Notes under the pieces: generated by a model
What the model saw: the letters and a program-made list of their open reading frames with translations, nothing else
The model's database searches: none
Told to the model about the DNA's origin: nothing
In this document: piece by piece, positions 1 to 5,491 of the stretch
How the letters are laid out: every line of letters starts with the position of its first letter
Position numbering within the stretch: the stretch's first letter is position 1
Assembly (NCBI GenBank): GCA_947466005.1
Contig: CANIBV010000095.1
Span: 1-5,843 of the forward strand
Direction of reading: 5' to 3'
Length of the DNA: 5,843 bases
From: Spartobacteria bacterium
GTDB lineage: Bacteria; Verrucomicrobiota; Verrucomicrobiia; Chthoniobacterales; UBA6821
Program-made: the position numbers and the translations under genes

Positions 1-370
1 CGGTCAGCACATAAGGAACCCCAGTGACCTTGCTGGCCACCCACGCAACGGCTCCGGTTGGCACGGCAAAATGGACGTGGAGAATATCCGGCTTCCACCG
101 CCTGATCTCGCTGAGCACCGCAGGGATTGCCACGGCCACCCAGGCCGCCATTTCTGGGACGCTGCAGGTGTCTTCACGGCGGCGAAAGGCCCTTAGCCGC
201 CGCACCTCCATACCCTGTTCCACGGACTCCTTGGGAAGATGATTCATTCCGGCGGTCAGCACCCTCACGTGATGCCCACGGCGGACGAGTCCCGATCCCA
301 CTTTAGCTGCAAGCCTTCCCCCTCCTCCGCCAATGGGAGGATGCTCGTAGTTGAGGATCAGGATTCTCAT
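1..370 (-). CDS. Glycosyltransferase family 4, N-terminal part (cut by window edge)
   Basis: Reading leftward from the ATG at 370-368 gives 123 residues with no stop, so the gene continues beyond base 1. The start MRILILNYEHPPIGGGGG (residues 1-18) is the first beta strand and glycine-rich loop of GT-B fold family 4 glycosyltransferases. A second Rossmann-like strand and helix follow, and then PDILHVHFAVPTG (94-106), matching the D-hxHxH region of these enzymes. Family members move a sugar from a nucleotide-sugar donor to a lipid-linked or polysaccharide acceptor at the cytoplasmic face of the membrane. The donor-binding C-terminal half is outside the window, so the sugar cannot be named. The ATG overlaps the stop of the upstream amidotransferase gene (ATGA, four bases), which indicates translational coupling in one operon. 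The family call is secure; the specific role in surface polysaccharide assembly is inferred from the neighbours. Confidence 0.88.
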   Translation of the reverse strand, partial: MRILILNYEHPPIGGGGGRLAAKVGSGLVRRGHHVRVLTAGMNHLPKESVEQGMEVRRLRAFRRREDTCSVPEMAAWVAVAIPAVLSEIRRWKPDILHVHFAVPTGAVAWVASKVTGVPYVLT

Positions 371-2253
371 GACGCGGAGTAACGCGTCTCCCTCCCCTCC
401 CTCCAAGAAGAGAGCACATGCTGGCTCCAAAGGAAGAGCCTCTCATCGGTGCGACCCGCACGGTGAGATCGGATCGCCTTTCCGACAGCGACTCCCGCCC
501 TGCCCTCGGGTATCTCCGGGAGGAGGGCTCCATTGCGGATCCACTGGCCAAGGGGAGTGCCGAAGCCTTTCTTCTTCCGATAAAGAATCGACTCCGGAAG
601 CACAGGCTCCAGGGCCTTTTTCAGAATCCACTTGGTAGTCCCTCCCCTCAGCTTCACCGAGTGAGGAAGCTTGCGGGCGAAGTCCACTACTTCCAGATCG
701 AGAAAGGGGGAGCGCGCCTCGAGGCCGTGCAACATGCTCGCCCGGTCGACCTTGGCCATGATGTCATCCTGCAGGTAGAGACGAGTGAAGAACTGGAGTG
801 TCCGATCGACGGGATCCGCGTGCGCACCCGCCGATTCCCAGGCGGCGATCGCCTCACTGTAGAGCTCCTCCTGCGGCGTGTGATCCCCGAAGTAGGCGTC
901 GATTTCCATCGGCTCAAGCGGCCCCATCCAGACAGGAACCCTGAGTTCCTCACCATAAGAGAGACCCCGAAGCGTCCGCTTGATCTTGAAGTCAATACTG
1001 ATGTTGGCGTGCGACACCGGGAGGCGCGATGCAAGCAACCGGATGGCTGGATGAATGGCGCGCGGAACCCAGCGGTCGTAGAGGCAGGCTGCCTTCAGCG
1101 CCTTGAAGGGATCGTACCCGGCGAAGAGCTCATCCCCACCGTCACCCCCGAGGGCCACCGTGACATGCCTGCGGGTGAAGCCGCAGAGCAACCAGGTAGG
1201 AAGAATCGACCCATCCCCCATCGGCTCATCCAGCCGTGAAAGAAGGCCAGGAATCAACTCCCTCGCACGCTCTAGATCCAGAATCTCGGCATCATGGGCA
1301 CACCCGATGAATGCGGCTGCCTCTCGGGCGTAGGGAAGCTCATCGAAGCTGGAATCCGTGAAGCCGACACTGAATGTGCGCAGTCGCCCCGCCGGCAGGT
1401 GGCGCGCGGCGAGGGCCGCCACGGCTGAAGAATCGATCCCCCCGCTAAGGAAAACACCCAATGGCACATCAGCCATGAGACGGCGCTGAACGGCGCGATC
1501 GAGAATCTCGAGCAACTGCTCTCCCCACGCCGCACACTGTGCGGGCGTTGGTTCCAACGTTGAAGGCTCCAGTTGGAACTCCCACCATTTCCTTGTGCTC
1601 CAGGCACCGCTTCGCAGGTCCAGCGTTCCGCACCAGCCCCCAGGAAGTTTCTGTATCCCCTCAATCACCGAATAGGGAGCGGGAATGTAGCCGTAAGCGA
1701 AGTATTTTTTGAGCGCCAGAGAGGACTCATTTCTGGGAGATGCCGGATGGTGGAGGAGGGCCGTGAGCTCGGAGGCAAAGCCGAAGATGCCTCCGGCCTG
1801 GAACCAATAGAGCGGCTTTTTGCCAACACGATCACGGGCAAGAAACAGGGTTTCGGCCAACTTGTCATAGATGGCGAAGGCAAACATTCCGTTCAGCCGC
1901 TGCAACAATTCCTCGCCCCACTCCCTGTAGCCGAGCAGCAGCACCTCCGTGTCGGAATGATCCGTCTGAAAGCCGTGCCCCTTGGCTTGCAACTCGGTGC
2001 GCAGCTCCGTGTGATTGTAGATCTCGCCGTTGAAGACGATGGTCAAGTTCCCATCCGTGGTGCTCATCGGCTGGACCCCGCCAGAGAGATCGACGATGGA
2101 AAGTCGCCGATGACCGAGGTGGATGCCCCGGTCCGGAGCGATAAAATACCCCTCGGCGTCCGGGCCACGATGGGCCAGCGCACGGGTCATTCTCTCAAGA
2201 AGGCCCCGATCCCCCGCTCCTCGCGGAGCAATGAAGCCCGCAATCCCACACAT
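367..2253 (-). CDS. asnB: Glutamine-dependent asparagine synthetase-like amidotransferase (AsnB family)
   Basis: The 628-residue product has both AsnB-family domains. The N-terminal class II glutaminase starts MCGIAGF, so Cys2 becomes the nucleophile after Met removal. It also has RLSIVDLSGG (50-59), VFNGEIYN (73-80), SDTEVLL (100-106) and RDRVGKKPLYW (140-150). The synthetase domain has the ATP pyrophosphatase loop LSGGIDSS (269-276), GGDGGDELFAGYD (369-381) and DRASMLHGLEARSPFLD (503-519), with a conserved lysine-rich region near 541-566. The enzyme takes ammonia from glutamine and uses ATP to amidate a carboxylate. The length is in the usual range for the family. Classical AsnB makes asparagine, but homologues inside polysaccharide and exosortase-linked loci are thought to amidate sugar acids or act in exopolysaccharide biosynthesis. 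Lying between two glycosyltransferase genes with one-base and four-base overlaps, this one fits the second role. The substrate is not shown by the sequence, so the symbol denotes the family only. Confidence 0.92.
   Translation of the reverse strand: MCGIAGFIAPRGAGDRGLLERMTRALAHRGPDAEGYFIAPDRGIHLGHRRLSIVDLSGGVQPMSTTDGNLTIVFNGEIYNHTELRTELQAKGHGFQTDHSDTEVLLLGYREWGEELLQRLNGMFAFAIYDKLAETLFLARDRVGKKPLYWFQAGGIFGFASELTALLHHPASPRNESSLALKKYFAYGYIPAPYSVIEGIQKLPGGWCGTLDLRSGAWSTRKWWEFQLEPSTLEPTPAQCAAWGEQLLEILDRAVQRRLMADVPLGVFLSGGIDSSAVAALAARHLPAGRLRTFSVGFTDSSFDELPYAREAAAFIGCAHDAEILDLERARELIPGLLSRLDEPMGDGSILPTWLLCGFTRRHVTVALGGDGGDELFAGYDPFKALKAACLYDRWVPRAIHPAIRLLASRLPVSHANISIDFKIKRTLRGLSYGEELRVPVWMGPLEPMEIDAYFGDHTPQEELYSEAIAAWESAGAHADPVDRTLQFFTRLYLQDDIMAKVDRASMLHGLEARSPFLDLEVVDFARKLPHSVKLRGGTTKWILKKALEPVLPESILYRKKKGFGTPLGQWIRNGALLPEIPEGRAGVAVGKAIRSHRAGRTDERLFLWSQHVLSSWREGRETRYSAS
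371..404 (-). promoter_or_regulatory. Purine-rich ribosome-binding tract plus hairpin before the GT4 start
   Basis: On the minus strand the run GGAGGGAGGGGAGGGA (404-389) is followed directly by GACGCG-TTACTC-CGCGTC (388-371), a perfect 6-bp stem with a 6-base loop, and then by the ATG of the family 4 glycosyltransferase gene. Linear spacing from the Shine-Dalgarno-like tract to the ATG is too long for normal initiation. Folding the 18-base hairpin would bring GGGGAGG to a workable distance. The stretch also encodes the last residues of the AsnB-like protein (WREGRETRYSAS), so the purine run may simply reflect Arg/Glu/Gly codons. The hairpin and tract are seen directly; a role in initiation is inferred. 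Confidence 0.4.
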
Positions 2254-3197
2254 CAGCTGAGGGGAAAGTTCCTGGTTTTCTTCACCAGGTAGATCGACTT
2301 GTTCTGACTCTCATGGAACGTGCGCGTGATCATCTCGGCAAGCAGACCCATCAACACGCAGATGACTCCAGTCATGAAGGAAATCACCGCCATCATCGGC
2401 AGCGGCGTCCCCGTGAAGTAATACCCGCGCGTCCTCATGACCAGAGCCCAGACAGTGAATACGACCGATGCAACAAAAAACAAAAAGCCCCAGAGGCCGA
2501 AGAGATACATCGGCTTCATCATGTACTTATCGAGGAACTTGACTGTTACCAGATCGAGGATGACCTTCAGAACACGCTCGAGCCCATACTTAGAACTGCC
2601 GGTTGTCCGAGCGAAATGATTCACTGGGATCTCGGTGATACGCGCACCATGCCACTTCGCATAGATCGGAAGAAAGCGGTGCATCTCCCCATAGAGACGC
2701 ACATCCTTGACCACCTCGGCCCGGTAAGCTTTGAGCGAACAACCAAAATCATGGAGTTTCACCCCTGAGATCCAGGAGATCAACTTGTTCGCCAGCATGC
2801 TGGGAAAGTTCCGCTGCAGGGCACTGTCCTGGCGATCTCGCCTCCAGCCTGAGCAGACATCATATCCCTCCTCGAGCTTGTCCAGCATCTTGGGGATATC
2901 CTCCGGATCGTTCTGGTAGTCGCCGTCCATCGGGATGATCACATCTCCCGAGGCATGGTCAAAGCCCGCCATCATGGCAGCGGTCTGGCCGAAATTCCTG
3001 CGAAAATGAACCACCTTGGCTTCGGGGTTCTGCGCCGCCAGTCCGTCAAGCATAGCAGCACTACCATCCGTGCTCCCATCGTTAACAAAGATCACCTCAT
3101 AACGACGGCCTAGACGATCCATCACTTCCTTGATCTTGGTAAAGAGAGCCTCGATGGCTCCATGCTCGTTGTAGATCGGAATGGTGATGGAAATCAT
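2253..3197 (-). CDS. Family 2 glycosyltransferase, polyprenyl-phosphate type, with two C-terminal membrane helices
   Basis: The 314-residue protein opens with MISITIPIYNEHGAIEAL, the first strand of a GT-A fold. It carries FVNDGSTDGS (37-46), FRRNFGQTAAMMAG (65-78) and the metal/nucleotide-binding MDGDYQNDPEDIP (90-102), all typical of the DPM1/GtrB/ArnC branch of family 2. FARTTGSSKYGLERV (195-209) matches the loop that precedes the membrane-associated helices in this branch. Two hydrophobic segments follow at about 230-253 and 265-288. Relatives transfer a sugar from a nucleotide donor to undecaprenyl or dolichyl phosphate on the cytoplasmic side of the inner membrane, supplying a lipid-linked sugar for glycan assembly or modification. 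It appears to be the first gene of the minus-strand block, and its TGA shares one base with the next ATG (TGATG). No strong Shine-Dalgarno precedes its ATG. The sugar is unknown. Confidence 0.9.
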   Translation of the reverse strand: MISITIPIYNEHGAIEALFTKIKEVMDRLGRRYEVIFVNDGSTDGSAAMLDGLAAQNPEAKVVHFRRNFGQTAAMMAGFDHASGDVIIPMDGDYQNDPEDIPKMLDKLEEGYDVCSGWRRDRQDSALQRNFPSMLANKLISWISGVKLHDFGCSLKAYRAEVVKDVRLYGEMHRFLPIYAKWHGARITEIPVNHFARTTGSSKYGLERVLKVILDLVTVKFLDKYMMKPMYLFGLWGFLFFVASVVFTVWALVMRTRGYYFTGTPLPMMAVISFMTGVICVLMGLLAEMITRTFHESQNKSIYLVKKTRNFPLS

Positions 3198-3416
3198 ATC
3201 GGTCAGAGAAACACCAAGAAAATCGGAAGCACCCCGTCAGGTCAAGGTTGGGTGACTATGAAGGGATGGGGAATAGGCAATCGAAAACAGGGACTGAAGA
3301 TCCATCATTTCGCAGATCGGAAACTCCTTGAACACATTCGGCCGGATCGAATCCCCCATAAACTATCCCTGATTCCCTATTACCCGCGCCCCGAGTTCCG
3401 TGCTAAGTTGAGTTCC
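3198..3416. other. Divergent intergenic region between the glycosyltransferase and uvrC
   Basis: The two flanking genes point away from each other, so promoters for both should lie here. On the minus strand TTGACC (3245-3240) is a fair -35 match, but the hexamer 17 bases downstream (TTTTCT) is a poor -10. On the plus strand TTGAAC at 3328-3333 has no good -10 at normal spacing. I therefore do not call a promoter. The uvrC frame stays open through this stretch, but the translation has no resemblance to UvrC and partly runs antisense to the glycosyltransferase start, so I treat it as non-coding. Confidence 0.5.
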
Positions 3417-5033
3417 GTGTCAGGAACAGCTGCCAATTCCACGAACCCGAAGGCACAAGAGCTTCAGAAGAAGCTTCGCGATGTGCCGCATCGCCCTGGC
3501 GTCTATGTGATCAGGGATCGGTTCTCGAAGATCATCTATGTCGGCAAGGCGATCGATCTCAGGCGGCGCCTCTCCAACTACTTCACCCCTTCAGGGCGCA
3601 CCAAGGCTGATATCAAGACCCGGGCCCTGATTGACAGCGCAGCCGACTACGAGTGGCACGAGGTCAGGAGCGACGCCGAAGCCGTCCTCTTTGAGGGGAA
3701 GCTCATCAAGGAGTGGCGGCCCAAGTACAACGTCAGCTTCCGCGACGACAAGCGCTTCCTACTCGTGCGGGTGCAGATGAACGATGAGATCCCCCGCTTT
3801 GAGCTGAGCCGACTCCGCAGGGAGGATGGAGCCCGCTATTTCGGACCGTTTGCCAATGCCAACGCCCTCCGCTCCTCCCTACTGGCCATCCGCAAGCAGT
3901 TCGGCCTGCGCTCCTGCCGCCCCTCGGAACCCACCGAGAGGGACTTCAAGCACTGCCTCGACCACATCATCAAGAACTGCTCTGCCCCCTGCGTGGCACG
4001 CATTTCCCGCGAAGACTATCGCGATCGGGTCGAACAGGCCTGCGAGGTCCTGGAGGGGAAGTCGAAGGTGATGATGGCGGCTCTGGAAGCCGAAATGGAA
4101 AAGTCCGCAGAGAAGCTCGACTTCGAGAAAGCCGCATCCCTCCGCAACCTCCTCAATGACCTGCGCGAGACGAGCAAGCCGATGCGCCGATTTACTCGCA
4201 AATCACTCCCCAACAGCATCGACCCGAAAGGGGATGTGATCGAACTGCGAAGCGCCCTAGGTCTGGCGCGTCCTCCGCGCACCATGGAGTGCTTCGACAT
4301 CTCCAACATCTCCGATAACCACATCGTCGCTTCCATGGTGCGCTTCCGCGACGGCGTTCCTGAACGCGAAAGCTACCGCCGCTACAGGATCACCTCCACC
4401 AAGGGACAGAACGATTTCGCCAGCATGGCCGAAGTCATCAGGCGCCGTTACAAGCGCCTGCTGCTGGAGGCAGCCAAGGCCGCACCTGAGCTTGCCGATT
4501 CGCAGGAGGATCCGGCTGAGGCACTGGAACGTCATGCAAGATCCGGAAAGGACAACGAGGAGGGAAGTCCACTGCCCGACCTCATTATTGTCGACGGCGG
4601 CAAGGGACAGCTTGGAATGGCCTGCCGCGAACTCCAGGCACTCGGACTCCACGGACAACCTATCATCGGACTGGCCAAGGAGTTTGAGGAGATCTATCGC
4701 CCCGGCGAGTCCAACCCTCTCCGCCTTGACAAGGACTCCGGCGCCCTCCGCCTACTCCAGCGTATCCGTGACGAGGCCCATCGGGTTGCAAACGGCTACA
4801 ACGAACTGCTCCTACGCCGACGTATCACAGAGAGTGCTCTGGATGACATCCCCGGAGTCAGCGTCGCACGCAAAACGGCGCTCCTTGCAAAGTTCGGGAG
4901 CATCGCCCGGATCAAGAAGGCCTCGGTCGAAGTCTTGGCCGAGACACCCGGGGTCAGTCAGGATCTCGCCGTGAGTATTCTCAAACAACTCGCCAAACCT
5001 CGCATCCTGGTATCGAAACCAAGTTCTACTTGA
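3417..5033 (+). CDS. uvrC: UvrABC nucleotide excision repair nuclease subunit C (compact form)
   Basis: UvrC makes the two incisions flanking a bulky DNA lesion after damage recognition by UvrA and UvrB. Numbered from the chosen GTG, the 538-residue protein has an N-terminal GIY-YIG nuclease (PHRPGVYVI at 24-32, IIYVGKAIDLRRRL at 39-52, catalytic-type Glu93 in LFEGKLIKEWRPKYN). Four cysteines follow (167, 180, 188, 192) with the C-x7-C-x3-C spacing linked to an iron-sulfur cluster in E. coli UvrC. Next are a UVR (UvrB-binding) motif at about 220-250, an RNase H-like nuclease and two helix-hairpin-helix motifs (475-525). The nuclease shows ECFDIS (Asp294), NDFASM (Asp333), IIVDGGKGQL (Asp393) and RDEAHR (His455). 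The frame is open from 3162, but homology begins at about residue 17 of this model. GTG 3417 (or TTG 3408) fits family starts; the ribosome-binding site is weak. The UVR-to-nuclease linker is much shorter than usual. The TGA stop lies inside a tRNA 3'-end repeat. Confidence 0.93.
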   Translation: MSGTAANSTNPKAQELQKKLRDVPHRPGVYVIRDRFSKIIYVGKAIDLRRRLSNYFTPSGRTKADIKTRALIDSAADYEWHEVRSDAEAVLFEGKLIKEWRPKYNVSFRDDKRFLLVRVQMNDEIPRFELSRLRREDGARYFGPFANANALRSSLLAIRKQFGLRSCRPSEPTERDFKHCLDHIIKNCSAPCVARISREDYRDRVEQACEVLEGKSKVMMAALEAEMEKSAEKLDFEKAASLRNLLNDLRETSKPMRRFTRKSLPNSIDPKGDVIELRSALGLARPPRTMECFDISNISDNHIVASMVRFRDGVPERESYRRYRITSTKGQNDFASMAEVIRRRYKRLLLEAAKAAPELADSQEDPAEALERHARSGKDNEEGSPLPDLIIVDGGKGQLGMACRELQALGLHGQPIIGLAKEFEEIYRPGESNPLRLDKDSGALRLLQRIRDEAHRVANGYNELLLRRRITESALDDIPGVSVARKTALLAKFGSIARIKKASVEVLAETPGVSQDLAVSILKQLAKPRILVSKPSST

Positions 5034-5052
5034 TGGAGCCGCTTACCGGATT
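5030..5052. repeat. Displaced tRNA-Thr 3'-end copy (candidate attachment-site half)
   Basis: These 23 bases match 5251-5273, which is the 3' end of the tRNA-Thr gene plus four bases beyond its CCA, with a single difference (A at 5045, G at 5266). The match stops in the T-loop, a usual boundary for attachment cores of tRNA-targeting tyrosine recombinases. The copy contains the uvrC stop codon (5031-5033). A truncated tRNA 3' end at a distance from the intact gene is the standard footprint of an integrated element. Here the interval is only about 200 bases, so it would be a scar, a decayed element or one end of a complex insertion. The repeat is seen directly; its origin is inferred. Confidence 0.75.
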
Positions 5053-5250
5053 ATCCCTCCCTGCGGTGGGGCTCTGGATCATGGCTTCGCGAATTCTAGT
5101 CAAAACAATACATGACCTCTACTGCTTGCCGGATGTCCCCGCTTTCGCGGGGTGCTACAGTATGGCTTTCGCCAAAAAGATTTGCTGCTAATCGCGGCAT
5201 GGTGATCGAACCTTGGTTCGACTCCGGCACTCCATCAAACTCTTTCAGAG
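5053..5250. other. Gene-free, hairpin-rich spacer between the tRNA 3'-end copies
   Basis: No credible protein gene lies here. An open frame across it on the plus strand ends in the antisense of the tRNA and is the familiar spurious translation of tRNA complements. What can be seen are small inverted repeats: CCCCGC-TTTC-GCGGGG (5137-5152), TGGC-TTTC-GCCA (5163-5174) and TCGAACC-TT-GGTTCGA (5206-5221). The left half of a larger hairpin (5230-5259) and an 11-base piece of the tRNA repeat, GCTTGCCGGAT (5124-5134), also lie here. On the minus strand the first two hairpins carry GAAA tetraloops. No run of T follows any of them on either strand, so I do not call an intrinsic terminator, although uvrC and the tRNA gene converge here. 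Confidence 0.6.
5215..5238 (-). repeat. Inverted, internally deleted copy of the tRNA-Thr 3' end
   Basis: Read on the minus strand, these bases give TTGATGGAG, then TGCCGGA, one mismatched base, then TCGAACC. This aligns with plus-strand 5251-5279 across the tRNA 3' end if five bases (CCGCT) are deleted, with one mismatch in 24 aligned bases. It therefore looks like a second, degenerate copy in opposite orientation. Part of the resemblance is generic to tRNA T-arms, but the match also covers the four bases beyond the CCA, which generic similarity would not explain. Confidence 0.55.
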
Positions 5251-5259
5251 TTGATGGAG
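5230..5259. repeat. Imperfect palindrome spanning the tRNA-Thr 3' terminus
   Basis: CTCCATCAA (5230-5238) pairs with TTGATGGAG (5251-5259), and CTCT (5240-5243) pairs with AGAG (5247-5250). A5239 is a single bulge and TTC forms the loop, giving 13 base pairs. One arm contains the CCA end of the tRNA gene. In a minus-strand transcript the hairpin would include the tRNA 3' end and trailer. It could compete with the acceptor stem, act in 3' processing or weak termination (no U-run follows), or represent inverted recombinase-binding arms. The pairing is seen directly; the function is not known. Confidence 0.65.
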
Positions 5260-5330
5260 CCGCTTGCCGGATTCGAACCGGCGACCCTCTCATTACGAAT
5301 GAGATGCTCTACCAACTGAGCTAAAGCGGC
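5255..5330 (-). tRNA. tRNA-Thr, anticodon CGU (reads ACG)
   Basis: The 76 bases fold as a complete cloverleaf with encoded CCA. The acceptor stem is GCCGCTT/AAGCGGC (seven perfect pairs), the D arm GCTC-AGTTGGTA-GAGC, the anticodon arm TCTCA-TTCGTAA-TGAGA, and the T arm GCCGG-TTCGAAT-CCGGC. The anticodon is CGT (positions 34-36). The first two acceptor pairs, G1-C72 and C2-G71, and anticodon bases G35 and U36 agree with known bacterial threonine identity elements; the discriminator base is U. The gene converges on uvrC and diverges from the integrase gene to its right. Its 3' end is duplicated at 5030-5052, suggesting use as an integration target, yet the gene itself is intact and should be functional. 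Confidence 0.97.
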
Positions 5331-5491
5331 GTCGCAAACTGACGAACTGGAAAATACCGGATTTCCAAACCATGGCAAGAACGGGCGAGGGATTCAGCCT
5401 TTTAGCTTGGTTTGAAATCTTGATTTGCTCAGCAGTGTGAAATTTTCGGAATTCTCGGCTTTTCGGGTTTTAAGGGCACCAAAAGGCACCG
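5331..5491. other. Intergenic region between tRNA-Thr and the integrase gene
   Basis: This 161-base spacer is more A/T-rich than the genes to its left. It holds the likely tRNA promoter. On the plus strand TTGAAA (5412-5417) and TTGATT (5420-5425) are possible -35 boxes for the integrase gene but have no convincing -10 partner. Just before the integrase start the hexamer GGCACC occurs twice (5475-5480 and 5485-5490), ten bases apart. Confidence 0.45.
5351..5378 (-). promoter_or_regulatory. Probable sigma-70-type promoter of tRNA-Thr
   Basis: On the minus strand TTGCCA (5378-5373) matches the -35 consensus at five of six bases. It is followed after a 16-base spacer by TATTTT (5356-5351), four of six at -10. 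The -10 box ends 20 bases before the tRNA 5' end, which would give a short leader of about a dozen bases, normal for a tRNA transcript. The call rests on consensus matching and position only. Confidence 0.5.

Noticed and set aside
418..1239. Long plus-strand open frame (273 codons) opposite the AsnB-like gene
   Set aside because: It lies entirely antisense to a gene with unmistakable family motifs, its translation shows no recognisable domain, and it is explained by codon bias of the opposite strand. The same applies to the antisense frames at 1573-2292 and 2313-2768.
3162..3416. Upstream extension of the uvrC frame to an ATG at 3162 or 3258
   Set aside because: The extra N-terminal residues do not resemble UvrC, the first part is antisense to the glycosyltransferase start, and family members begin only a short distance before the PGVY motif. 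A GTG or TTG start near 3417 fits better.
5137..5152. CCCCGC-TTTC-GCGGGG hairpin as the uvrC or tRNA terminator
   Set aside because: The stem is good but no T-run follows on either strand, so an intrinsic terminator is not supported.
5181..5240. Possible second tRNA on the plus strand (GGTTCGACTCC followed by CTCCA)
   Set aside because: The T-stem is poorly paired, there are too few bases for an acceptor strand before CCA, no matching 5' acceptor strand was found, and no anticodon arm with U33 could be built. It is better seen as an inverted tRNA 3'-end fragment.
5230..5259. Integron attC-like site (bulged palindrome)
   Set aside because: It has a bulged base and inverted arms, but I see no flanking GTTRRRY/RYYYAAC core sites or gene cassette.
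5112..5324. Small plus-strand open frame across the tRNA region (70 codons)
   Set aside because: Its C-terminal half is the translation of the tRNA-Thr complement (RIRTGDPLITNEM type), a well-known artefact. No ribosome-binding site or family supports it. The minus-strand frame at 5096-5293 is rejected for the same reason.
5355..5363. TACCGGATT shared with the left tRNA-end copy (5044-5052)
   Set aside because: Only nine bases match and the surroundings differ. It overlaps the likely tRNA promoter spacer and can be chance, though it should be kept in mind when locating the integrase crossover site.
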